A DNA stretch of 64,000 nucleotides from Nannobrachium achirus (taxonomy: Eukaryota; Chordata; Actinopteri; Myctophiformes; Myctophidae), in contig OY997653.1 of the NCBI GenBank assembly GCA_963921795.1, positions 8,709,092 to 8,773,091 on the forward strand. The letters run 5' to 3'. Both the position numbers and the translations under genes were made by a program. Below, one piece after another: positions 22,605 through 34,500 of this stretch (the first letter of the stretch is position 1; each line of letters opens with the position of its first letter). The notes beneath the pieces are model-generated. The model ran no database searches, was not told the DNA's origin, and saw only the letters and a list, made by a program, of their open reading frames with translations.

Positions 22605-22654
22605 AATAATTTTGTATTCCTAGGCTAGAATTATTGAATGCTTTAACCGGTGAA

Positions 22655-23136
22655 AAATAGCAGATATACAAGCTCACAGCGCGGCACCGAGTGCCGCGCT
22701 GCGAGCTTGTAGATCTGCTATTTTTGAAAATGTGTGCAAATCGTTGAATGAATGTATTTTTCAAAGCGAACGTTTGTAACTCAAATTTTGCTTCTGGGTG
22801 GTCCCTGGAACTAGATATATTTGAGATGGGTGTCCGTGGCCAAATAAATATAATTTTGCGGGTCCTTCACATGAAAAGGTTTGAGAACCACTGACATAGT
22901 AGTCTTTCAAGAACAGACTAACTGAGCTCCAGTTAAGTGAAAAGGATATTTTCTTTGACGATGGCTGGCCAGACTGCTTACATAGAAACATAGGTTTTTC
23001 AAAAAACCTTAGAAGGATTCAAAAGACACCTATAGCATCGGGTCAAAATGTCACAACTTTTCAAAAATAGCAGATCTACAAGCTCGCAGCGCGGCCGCGC
23101 TGTGAGCTTGTATATCTGCTATTTTTCAATAGTTAA
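22655..23136. repeat. Two GC-core hairpins around a hAT relic
   Basis: The hairpins at 22655-22727 (core gcggcaccgagtgccgc) and 23061-23136 (core gcgcggccgcgc) share arms agcagat(c/a)tacaagctc and gagcttgtagatctgct. Between them lies the gggtggtccctgg hAT-like relic. Confidence 0.7.
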
Positions 23137-23227
23137 AGCATAAAATAATGATACGCAATAATGTGTACCTGTTCTGAATGGGTTAAAAAAGAAAGAGAAT
23201 TACCCTAAAGCCAAACTTGACATGGGA

Positions 23228-24563
23228 GCCGGTCAGGTTCAGGTTCAGGTTTATTTGTCACACGCATATCCATACAGGTACAGATATACAATGAAATGCT
23301 TGTGCCAGGAGCACTCTCAGCCTTATTACACACACAAGACAACCCAAAGCAACAAGACAACCCAAAACAACAAAAAACATACAGTGTAACAGTGTACAGT
23401 TTAAAAACTGCGTACAGTGCACATGACTACCTACGTCTCGCTTTCATCTCTTCGTTAAGCAACCTGATTGCTTGAGCATAAAAACTATTACTGAGACGAG
23501 TGGTGTGTGATGAGATGCTCTGATAACGTTTTTTGGATGGGAGGAGATAGAACAGGGAATGGGCGGGATGACTGCTGTCCTTTAAGATGTTCTCTGTCTT
23601 TTTCTTACAGCGTGTGTTATAGATTGTGTGTAGCTGTGGTAATTCTGTGCCAATAATTTTAGCAGCTCTCATCACAATCCTCTGTAACTGTTTACTGTTT
23701 TGAACAGTCAGGTTACCAAACCACACTGTGATGCATCCTGTCAAAACACTTTCTATGGTACAGCGATAGAAATTTACAAGCGCCTTGGTGCTCAGGCCAA
23801 ATCTCCTGAGGCGCCTCAGAAAGTACAGTCGCTGCTGCGCTTTCTTAAGGATACCTTTGCTGTTTAGAGACCATGTGAGTGAGTTTGTTATGTATACACC
23901 CAGGAATTTGAAACTGTCCACTATGTCTACAGGTGAACCATTTATGGTTAAGGGACTGTGATTGACTTTAGACTTCCTAAAGTCAACGATGATCTCTTTT
24001 GTTTTACTGACATTTAGAGAGAGATTGTTATTCTGGCACCATAGGGTTAGCTCTTCAATTTCCCTCCTATAGGCCCTCTCATCATCGTTGGATATTAGTC
24101 CTATAACCGTGGTGTCATCCGCAAACTTGAGAATAGAATTATTACCACACCTGGCAACACAATCATAGGTGAACAGACTATACAACAAGGGACTGAGGCA
24201 GCAGCCCTGGGGCGCTCCAGTCCTGGTCAATATCTTAGATGAATGCTTGTTCCCTATTCGCACAGATTGTGGCCTGCCTGTCAAAAAGTCAAACAGCCAG
24301 TTGCAGATACTAGCTACTGCCAAGACCAAGACCCCTGAGTTTCAACACAAGCTTAGATGGTACAATCGTGTTAAAGGCAGAGCTGTAATCTATGAAGAGT
24401 AGTCTGACATAAGAGTTATTTTTCTCCAGATGTTTCAAGGCAATGTGTAGTGCGAGAGAAATAGCATCATCGACTGATCTATTAGAACAGTATGCAAAGT
24501 GTAGTGGATCAGTATTAGCAGGGATAATGTGCGTTATATGTGATATAACCATTTTTTCAGTTT
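23228..24563 (-). pseudogene. 5'-truncated LINE reverse transcriptase (L2/CR1-like)
   Basis: On the minus strand, fragments 24563-24310 and 24329-23427 together encode the middle and end of a non-LTR retrotransposon reverse transcriptase. Visible motifs: FIDYSSAFNT (motif A with Asp), [18 protein letters not shown] (motif B), FADDTTV (catalytic Asp pair, motif C), [16 protein letters not shown] and FKFLGVYI (thumb side). The two parts are in different frames, so there is a frameshift near 24315-24330. The 5' part is cut off at an (AC)n run at 24571-24643. The 3' non-coding tail with ggtttatttgtcaca lies at 23228-23426. The clade assignment is from motif resemblance only. The element is dead as it stands. 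Confidence 0.85.
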
Positions 24564-24564
24564 T

Positions 24565-24570
<6 letters not shown>

Positions 24571-24643
<73 letters not shown>
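24571..24643. repeat. (AC)n microsatellite at LINE truncation point
   Basis: An AC run after a T10 stretch, exactly where LINE coding similarity ends. Confidence 0.97.
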
Positions 24644-24644
<1 letters not shown>

Positions 24645-25721
24645 CATCTGAAATGTTTTCTTTAAGAAATCATTTCTTGGATTATGTTAGGAGGTGAATA
24701 ACGGGGCACATTTCCGTTTGTCAATTTAGTTGAAAAGCAATATCTGATGCTCTTTCGTGTATTTTATACCTGTTAAATGTATATTAAATGTATTCATATT
24801 TAAGTGAACCTCACTGAAATAATATTGACATACAGACGCGCCATCTCAAATCTTCACGCGTCCTGCCATTGGCAAGACAGGAGATTTTCAGGGGTTTGGC
24901 AGAACATTGAGCTTGTAGATCAGCTATTTGTATGACCTTCTCTGACTGTGAAGTTTAAAATCTACCTATGAAGGTGGATTCTGCTTTGCGATGGGAATGG
25001 AGTGGTTTTTTGACGTTTTTTGGGGTTTCTGCAAAAATACGCTCCACTCTGCATAAAGAGTCGAAACGACTTCATTATTGACATATTATTACTAGCATAT
25101 CATTGGTGGTCGTTGAATTGAGAATGGTTACATTGTAGCCTCGCGTAGCCAGACAACTATTCGACAGTCTCTGAATGCTATATAGAGTCTTCGAATTACA
25201 GCTCCCGAACGGCGAGTAATGGAAACTGGCATTATACCGTTCAAGAAAATATATTTTTAAAATGTCGTTTCTGCTAAGCAGCAAGCTAAACATGTCTAGA
25301 TGATTTTTATTTATATAATGATAAATGTGAGACGGAAACGGAAGTGTGGAGGAGGCTTCACTTCCGCTTTAACCGGTTACTCATTGTTCTTCTAAAGTTA
25401 TTCCAGACTGTATGACGGGAGTTTTTCCAAATTGCGGAGTCAACAGTCTGGCCACGCGATTGTAACGACCTCAGGCGACCTCTGGGGTCTCTATAGTAGT
25501 CGTCAGTGTGTCTGTGTGCAGGTCACCAAAGGTCAAGTCCAAATGTCAAGTTCACCTTTATTGTGTTTCATGTTGGATCAACAGAACCAATCATTTAAAT
25601 TCATGTTTATTCATATTATATAAAATATTATACTAACCAACGTGGTATAATTTAAATTCATATTTATTCATATTATATAAAATATTATACTAACCAACAT
25701 GGTATAATTTCAATTCATATT
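24644..25721. other. Intergenic sequence, no gene recognised
   Basis: A copy of the aaggtggattctgctttgcg element lies at about 24880-25060, with relatives at 13190-13290 and, inverted, 15000-15090. The segment 25600-25720 contains two copies of attcatattatataaaatat followed by tatactaaccaac. Confidence 0.45.
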
Positions 25722-26304
25722 TTATTTTATCGTCTAATCAGGCTTTTGTGAACACCCTGAACAGTTTTTACTTTGATATTTGATGTGAACGTTATCAGGA
25801 GGCTTGATCCAGTTCCTCTACCCACACACACCCATTGTAACTTCAAACTCCATTTTAACCATGATAGATTAATCAAAAACACCCATTGCTTTTCTTCTGG
25901 TAACTCATACTACCCTCCTAATACGTAAGCAGGCCGTGTTTTTTCGATAACTTTCTTCATTTATTTTTAATAATTATTTGGGAAAATGGAAAAAATGAAA
26001 TACAAAAAATAATTATTAAAAATAAATGAAAAAAGTTATCGGCCTGCTCACGTATTAGGAGGGTTGCATGAGTCACCAGAAAAAATAATGGGTGTTTTTA
26101 ATGAATCTATCATGGTTAAAATGAAGTTTGAAGTTACAATGGGTGTGTGTGGGGAGAGGCCCTGGGCCTGGAGGGCCTGGTAACATTTACATCAAATATC
26201 TAAATATTGAATCAAGCAAATTAAAAACTGTTCAGGGTGTTCATAAAAGCCTGATTAGACGATAAAATTACGAATAGGTTTTTGAAAGTGGAATATCCCT
26301 TTAA
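25722..26304. mobile_element. Foldback element with two long inverted arms
   Basis: The left arm tttatcgtctaatcaggctt ... tacgtaagcaggccgtgttt is repeated in inverse orientation (ggcctgctcacgtattagga ... aagcctgattagacgataaa). The AT-rich centre is ttaataattatttgggaaaa and relatives. Single arms occur at 9317 and 49033. Confidence 0.8.
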
Positions 26305-27478
26305 ACTGTGACGTGCAATGCTCTTCGGCTACTTATTTTAGTTGAAACGTGTGTGTTGTTGGCATTCCTTCTGCTGTCAATGATTAAGAGTTGATGTTTC
26401 CACTAGGCAATGTGTCTACGTGTTGTTATCCTTGTTTATTAGTGTGGATGCTAACTTGCTATAGTCCAGGGTTCCTCAAAGTGGGTGCCGCGTAATGTAA
26501 TGCCAGTCCAGGGGTGGCTCAGAATAATCTGATCATATTTGGAATTCATCAATATCACCTCACCAATATCACTTCAATATGCTTAGTAAATCAGACCTGA
26601 TTTGCACTGTACTTGAGTTCTTTTTGTCCATTTACAGCCAACTCACTTCACCAAAAGTAGCAGATCTACAAGCTCACAACACGTCACGCGTTGTAAGCTT
26701 GTAGATCTGCTATTTTTGGTGAACCTTCCCCCCCAGAGTAGGGATGCTGAGGTTCAAGTGGTCAAGTATAAAGTTATTTTCTGATATTTCTCTGTGACAT
26801 TCCCTTGTGGAAAGACATGCATGTTTACGTTATGTTTAACATGATGTAAGATTCTAAAAATAATATTAGTGAATGAAACCCCCTGCGATAATCCGAGGCA
26901 CCCCTACATTATAATTTTCACTCCCAGCACCTTATAGCATATCATTGTTGTATGTCCTTATACCTTATATGTCCAAAACTGTTTGTTTTGAATACCATAA
27001 AATGTACTAAACTAGCACACAACACCTCGGGACGTTGTGTGCTTGTAGATCGGCTGTTTTCACTAGTTTTGTGCGACAGTTTGTATGATGAAGCAGGGCT
27101 TTGCTTTACCAAAAGACGTAAACATTTGAAACTTGGAGATACGAGGTTTCTGCCTGACAGTGACGATATTTAAGTGATTATGTTGTGAGGAAAACGTTGA
27201 GATAATAGCCATTTTGGTTAGAACTGACTGAAAATAACTTTGTACTTCAAGTTTAAAACGATACTAAATATTTTTTAAGTGTCCAAATGAATTCCGAATA
27301 CTATCAAATGATCTGCCCTAGGGTGCCCACTTTGAAAACCCCTGCATTAGGTCACAGAATGTTTTGCCAGCAAAGTGAAGCTGCTTTTTCTAAACCTTTG
27401 GAAGTGAAAAGTGAAGCTTTTGGCCATTCACATCACAATAGATATAAAGTTCCCAGAAATGCAACTTTCTAGTTAGTG
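26305..27478. other. Intergenic sequence with hairpins, no gene recognised
   Basis: Hairpins lie at 26653-26718 and 27013-27064. The text acttggagatacgaggtttc then tgcctgacagtgacgatat at about 27130-27170 recurs at 51560-51600, marking another dispersed family. Confidence 0.45.
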
Positions 27479-27864
27479 CAGGGGTAGAACAACCTTAGGC
27501 ACGGTGCCAACATTGGGGGAAGGGTGATCACTGGCACACTGGCAGAAGTGCGAGAGAGAGGATTTATATTTTAATATCAAATAGCCTATATGTTTTAAAC
27601 GTGGTCAATTAAATGAAGTCACCTAATTTACAGCATTACATCCTGTCTAATGAGTCTGACGTTATAACAATGTCCTGACAATCTCAAAATATGTCAGAAT
27701 GTTTGATAGCATGTCTGACATAACATGCTATGACATATCCATGTCATTATCATGTTGTCATTTATGTTGATATAACACACTGACTATCTATAAAAAAAAA
27801 CTAAAAAAAAAAAAAAAACTTAAAAAAACGTGACACTTCATTTCAAAAAGGTTGCTGACCCCTG
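27479..27864. mobile_element. hAT-like MITE (caggggtagaacaacctt)
   Basis: The left end caggggtagaacaacc and right end aaaggttgctgacccctg are inverted repeats. The body accttaggcacggtgccaac, then ggcagaagtg, is shared with 30618-31005. Flanks agttagtg and agttgtag are only partly alike. Confidence 0.65.
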
Positions 27865-28379
27865 AGTTGTAGCGTATTGTATTTGTATTGTAGCGACCCC
27901 TCTTTTATTACTACATCAGTGAGTTAGCTGTGAGGGACTGTAACGCTACAGTATTGTTTTTACTCTTAGTATTTTTACAGCACTTTGGTTCAACACTGTT
28001 ATTAAAGAACACAGAGGATACGGGTAATTATAGAATGCCGTATCTTATTTAGACAGGTGTGAGACTTTATTAAGCACTTTGTTTGTGAAATCTGAATGAT
28101 GGTGTAGTTGTAGGAGGTTAAATAAGTCGCTCTGCCCGAACCCCTGTAAACACGGGAAGATGTCAGTCAGGTCTTGGTCTCTACAACCATGCGTGAGCTA
28201 CGATGGGCTAAAAATCGCTTTGGGAAACTCGGCCAATGATGGATTCCAAAAATGATCAAAGTATTCTGAGGAACCTGCTGGACTCCTGGTATAAGGTAAC
28301 GGAATATAACAGGATAACAGAGGTCTGTGTCTCCTCGTCTCTTTCTTTCTTTCTTTCCTTCGCAGAGCAATAAACCAAG

Positions 28380-28515
28380 ATGGGGGACTGGGGCTTCCTG
28401 TCGTCTCTGCTGGACAAGGTCCAGTCTCACTCCACCGTCATCGGCAAGATCTGGATGAGCGTTCTGTTCCTGTTCCGCATCATGGTGCTGGGGGCCGGCG
28501 CCGAGAGCGTCTGGG
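28380..28515 (+). CDS. Connexin B coding exon 1: N-terminus and TM1
   Basis: This is 136 nt from ATG to the first base of the Gly-46 codon. The donor is ctggg|gtgagt. The start is chosen because MGDWxFL is the universal connexin N-terminus and the acceptor lies just upstream (28355-28365). Confidence 0.9.
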
Positions 28516-31500
28516 GTGAGTTACTGTACACTGAATTCTGTGTCCAGGCCTGGAATTTCATCATTTTAGGGGCAAGGCCACTTGGTCTTTGGTGTTGTCC
28601 ATTATTTGAGGGCACAAAGGCCAAATGCCATGGCAGTCGATTGAAATACTTTGTTGAATTTAAGGGTTAGGGATGATATATAGATAAATAGATACAGTAA
28701 AATAGATAAATGATGGTATTTACAATCTGATCCATGCTCAGCCCTGCAACGATCAAACTCACTGGATTGGTCTAAAGATGGGGACTCGGGGGAGTTAAGA
28801 TTTCAGAATCTCAACAAAAGACACTGGTGTCTACATGACAAGAAAGAGACACTGGTGTCTACATGACAAGAAAGAGACACGGGTGTCCGGTGTCTACTGT
28901 CTACATATTGACCAGAAAGAGACAGAGCAGAAAGTGGTACAGTCAGCTGGGACATTAAGGCCACTGTGGCCTCAGGTCATGCCATTGGGCCAAACTGAGG
29001 GGCAACGACGGCCATGGCCTTCATGGCCTCCATGAAATTCCTGCCCTCTTTGCGTGTGAGGTCCGTTACACGGAATTCTGTGTCTATTAGACCAGTGGTT
29101 CTCAACCTTTTCAGGCCGCGACCCCCAAAATAATCACATTTGTACTGGGGACCCCTCACCCGACACCCCACCCTGCACAAGCACTTCGAATTGTTGGAGA
29201 TGCATTACATTTAGTTTGACTCGATCTATTCCATTGTGAAAATAGCCGATCTTCCATCTCACAACACATCAGTGCATACAAGGACAGGTGCGTAGGAAGA
29301 TTAGAGTTCCCACAATATGTCTTCACTCGCAAAGCTTTGTATTGAATACAGATCAACCCAACCTTCAGTGTATTCAGGCCCCCCCAAGATCATCATTGTT
29401 TGAACTGGGCCCCCCACCCTGTCAAGCACTTGGAGTTGAGGCATTACATTTAGTTTGACTCTGTTCCACAGATAACATTGTCACCCTGAGGTCGCAAGTC
29501 ACCCCGAGGTGTCTTACTAGTATGTCTGTAAAAAGTGTCCTCTCCCGATCATGAATGCAGTTTTCCCTATGGTGAAAGAAATGCAAATGCCCTCTTTCCA
29601 CGCCATACCTGAAGGCAGCATTCAAGATAATTGACTCGTCCAAATTCTCCTGAACTTGAATGCAGCATCTTATGTTGAAAGAATTGCCCTCTCTGTGTAG
29701 ACTAAACCATGCTGTACGTAGGCCTACACCAGGGATGGGAATTGATAAGATTTTAACGATTCCGATTACATTTTCAATTCTGCTTATCTATTCTCATGGG
29801 GAAAGGGTGGGAGGGGGAGGAGAAAGACACACACTGTCTTCGTTTACACAAGTTGTTTAGAGCAGTGGTTCTAAAATAGCAGATCTACATGCTCACAACA
29901 CCTCACAACGCCTCGCGTTGTAGATGTAGATCTGCTATGTTCACAATGTTCGCCTCTTGCTTACTTAATATTTAACAGTTTGGCCAGTCCTGTCGAATAT
30001 TCGACTATTTGAATACTTTGAGGTCGAATAATTAGAATACTAAAAATCACTATTCGTGAATGTCCTATAATAGGTATAGCTTTTCAGAGCGATTTTGAAG
30101 GGGGTTAGGGTTTTACACTCCTTTAAGGCTTGCGGTAGGGCGTTCCACATGTTAGTGGTATAGCAGGAGAATGAGTTTGAGTCAAATCTAGGTTGATTGA
30201 ACATGATTTGTGGCGCTGCCTCTGGTGTTGTGATCGTGGACATCCTTGACATCCGATTCTATAAATGTCTTCAAAATCCTTCTAAGGTTTTTTTGAAAAA
30301 TGCATGTTTGAGCACCACTGACAAAGAAAATGCACTGTCAGTGGTGCTCAAACCTTTTTCATGTCAAGGACCCCCAAAATGATATGTATTTGGCCTCAGA
30401 CCCCCATCTCAAAATATTTAGTTCCAGGGACCCCCCAGAAGCAAAATGTGAGTTACAAATGTTCGCTTTAAAAAAATACATTATATTCAAAGAATAAAAT
30501 TCAAATTCAAATTTGGAGAGGGGAGAGGGCACTTTTTACACACATACTGTATAAAAGGGCCTGGGCTCAAGTCCCCTTTGATGTCTATGTGTGCACGTGC
30601 CTGATAACAAAATGCAAGTGTAGGCAACCTTAGGCACGGGTGCCATCATTGGCACAGGGGAGGGTGATCACTGGAACACTGGCAGAAGTGTGAGAGAGAG
30701 GATTTATATTTTAAAATCCAATGTTGTTTTAAACGTGGTCAATTACATTAAGTCACCCAGTTTGCAGCAAATGACATCCTGCACATAATTCTACATTCAT
30801 TAAAATTCTGAACTCTGACTGGGGAGAGAGTCGGGGAGATAGGTGGGTTATTGCCCCGAGTCTAATGATCATTATAACAATGTCCTGACAAGCAAAATAT
30901 GTCAGCATGTTGATGTGGTGTTGTTAAAGTGAATGTTGACATGGCACACCGACTATCTAGAAAACAAAAACATGGCACTTCATTTCAAAAAGGTTGCTGA
31001 CCCCTGCAATAGAGGGTATGCGTATGCTGGTCTGGGATCACTTCACTTTTCGGGCTTGTAACCGGTCTGGAGCAGAAACCACAACACGTCATGTTGTAGT
31101 ACTCAAAGGACTACAATTTGCCGGAAAGATCAAACCGGATTCAGTTATAACCCAAAATATTCCCCTGCACTCAAGGACATACTTTTAGGGTCTAGCTAAT
31201 AAACTCCTTGATGCGGAGTAGTTTTGCTTTTGAAAAAATCGTTTGGGATTTGCATCTTTTAGTCCAACTGTTAGCGACTGGCAAGACTACACTAGTCTAC
31301 TCGAGCATTTTAATAGGGATTGGGGAAACAAACGGGGGGGAACCAAATCAAAGTGACGCCGCTTCTTCTAGTGGTTTCCGCGCTTTAGGCGGAAACCAAA
31401 CGGCCTGTTGTGAACGAACACCAGGCTTTCCCCCAGAAAGCCTGGTAGGCGAGGTTATGCGTATGCATAAGGTGACTGGCAAATCGAGTGGCAAAGTGAG

Positions 31501-34500
31501 AACATTAGTGAGAACATTAGTTCTATACCAATCAGACAATTGAAACACCCGTGTTGGTCCTCAACATGGCCGTTTAGGACTACAAATGCAACCATGAATA
31601 CGATGTCTAATTGTGAAGCGTTGTCATTGGTCCTCAGGTGACGAGCAGGGCAATTTCATCTGCAACACGCAGCAGCCCGGTTGTGAGAACGTGTGCTACG
31701 ACCACACCTTCCCCATCTCCCACATCCGCTTCTGGGTGCTGCAGATCATCTTCGTGTCCACGCCCACCCTGCTGTACCTGGGACACGTCATGCACGTCAC
31801 GCACAAGGAGAACAAGCTGAGGGAGCAGCTGGCCAGCCCGGCGCCCCCCGGAGGCGGGAGTACCATAAAGCGGCCCAAGTACACCGACGAGAAGGGCAAG
31901 GTCAGTCGGTGATGGAGAAAAAAAGTACTCACGTTTTGGTTTTAGTCGAGTAAAAGTGTCAACACTGTAGACGCTTTTGATGAAGTCCAGTGGGACCGAA
32001 ATGTCTGTCAATTCAAAAGACTAAGACTAAATCTACAGTAAGTCTAAGACTAATGGCTGTAAAAAATAACACTGGTATGCATGCATGCATGCATGCTTTC
32101 ATTATCCCCCATGGCAGTGGCAAAGGGTGTGATATAGCCTTTACAATTTAAGCATTTCGCCGACACTCTTAATCCAGAGCGACTTTCAACAAGTAAGAAA
32201 ATACAGCAATACATCAACGTCATCAATACATCAAATGCACAGCAATATCAATCTAAGAAGAACATAGCTAGACCAAGCAACTATTCAATAAAAAAAAGAA
32301 CAGATAAAAATACTATCTGAAAACATGCATAGTATGGGAAGTTAAAAGTTACTGTGCACCACTGTTCCAACTACAAAGTGGCAAATCCTGGACATTCATG
32401 CCACAGTGGCCCAGACACTGTCCAGGAGGAAGACAAATCAAATAAGACAAGATTTCAGTCCATTGAAAGAATGAATTGAATTTAAGGGATAACCCTAAGC
32501 CTAACCATAACCATAACTGGTTATGCAGTAAACAAAGTTACTGGATTGCTTTAAAGGACAACTTTGTTTTTTTTACAACAAGGGTTCATATTTTAGATTG
32601 TAATTAGAAAAAAGAAAAAGTGAGTGTTAAAATGTTTTCATTTACTTCGTTCTATCGTTTTAGCATGTTTAGCGTGCTATAACGTGGGGGCATGTGTACG
32701 CATGGGGGCATGTGTACAAGTGTCTAAATATATGTCTTTTTAGACACAATAAGCCTGCAATTTCTTTATTGCTATTTACAGTAACCCCAGAAGTCATATC
32801 TGCCCATGAAAGATTGCGGTGCATCTTGGGAATGGGCAAAAATGTGTAAAAATACATATTTAGCCACTTGTACGCATGCCACCAGCCACTGAAATCAAAA
32901 TAATTAAAATCTCTAAAACGATAGGAAGGAGTAAATAAAAACATTTTAACTCTTATCTTTTATATTCTTTAATTGTGGGCTCGCCTATAAGGCGAGCACA
33001 CTTTAGATATTGTCATTATTGTGGGCTCGCCTATAGGCGAGCACACTTTAGTTATTGTGGGCTCGCCTATAGGCGAGCACACTTTAGTTATTGTGGGCTC
33101 GCCTAAAGGCGAGCACACTTTAGTTATTGTCATTATTTATTTATTTCTATACTAGATCAAGTAGACCAAAAACTTCGGTTCCGTTCTACTCCTACATACT
33201 TAGTGAGAAAATGAAAATAAAAACATCAATGTGTTCAGTTTACAGTGGCGAAGTGTGCTATTATTTTCTATAGCAATCGGCCAAATGGTGGCGCTGTAGG
33301 AAGCCTTCGAAAGTGCGATCTTTGAACAGGTATAGCTCATGCTGTGTTTGAGGTCCAGCCATGAAACCTGTATACACTTATGCGTCTCCTCATGCCGAAC
33401 AACTTTTACCCTCTAACTTTTGACCTCTGACCTTTAGGTCTCCCACAATTCGGAATAATATGAAAAACAGTAAAAATCTATCTCCTCCTGGGTTTCTTTC
33501 GTTACGCGCACAAAACTTTTTTCACATGAACTTTGGACCTATACGGTCAAACTGTCTTCGCGGATTTCTTTTAAAGTGAAATATAATTTTTTAATAATTC
33601 AATCAATATTGCGGTTTTATGTAAATTATTCTTCGGCCTCTAAATCATACATGCAAAGTTACACGTTCATGGCATTTGGCAAAGATGTGGAGGGTTAGTC
33701 AAAGTATCACTGAAACCAATTTTATTCCAATCGGCCAAAGGGGGGCGCTATACGAAGCGTTTGAAAATTCAAACTTCAAACGGGCATAAGTCATGACTCG
33801 TTTCGTTTGAAGACATGCAACTTGTTACACGCATGCTTTGAATCAAGCGGAAGACATCTGTGTCGTTGTTAAGTAAGCTCCGCCCTTCGATTTTCCACCA
33901 TTTTGAGCAGTTTGTAAAACGCGTAAACCCGCTTTTATTCTGGAATTTTCGCGTCACATGCACAAAACTTTTTTTACGTGAACTTTGGACCAATATCTAA
34001 AAATCTGTCAGATCGGATTTCTTTAAAATTTAAACATGCTTTTTTAAATAATTCAATGAATATTGCAGTTTTATGCAAATTATTCTTCTGCCTCTAAATC
34101 ATACATGCAAAGTAACATGTTCATGGCATTTGGCAAAGATGTAGAGTGTTAGTCCAAATATCACTAAAACCAATCTTACCCCAATTGGCCAAATGGGGGC
34201 GCTATATCATTTTGAGCAGTTTGTGAAACGCTTAAACCCGTTAGGATTTTTTTTGCAATTTGCATGATACATTCTACACACAATCTAAGGACCTTTATCT
34301 AATATGCCTATGAAGTGCGCACACACAACAAAAAAATAATAATAAATATAGCTGGAAGCAGCGATAAAGTGGCCAAAGCCAAAAACACCTCAAATCATGA
34401 ACACAGCCTGCAATGTGCATGAAATCTTGCAAGCACATTCCCAATAGGTCAAGGAACAAATACCACCCTTCTCGCATTGGCCTGTTATAGCGCCACCAGC

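Noticed and set aside
31634..32011. 125-codon minus-strand frame over connexin B exon 2
   Set aside because: Antisense shadow of a GC-rich coding exon whose sense strand encodes E1 and TM2.
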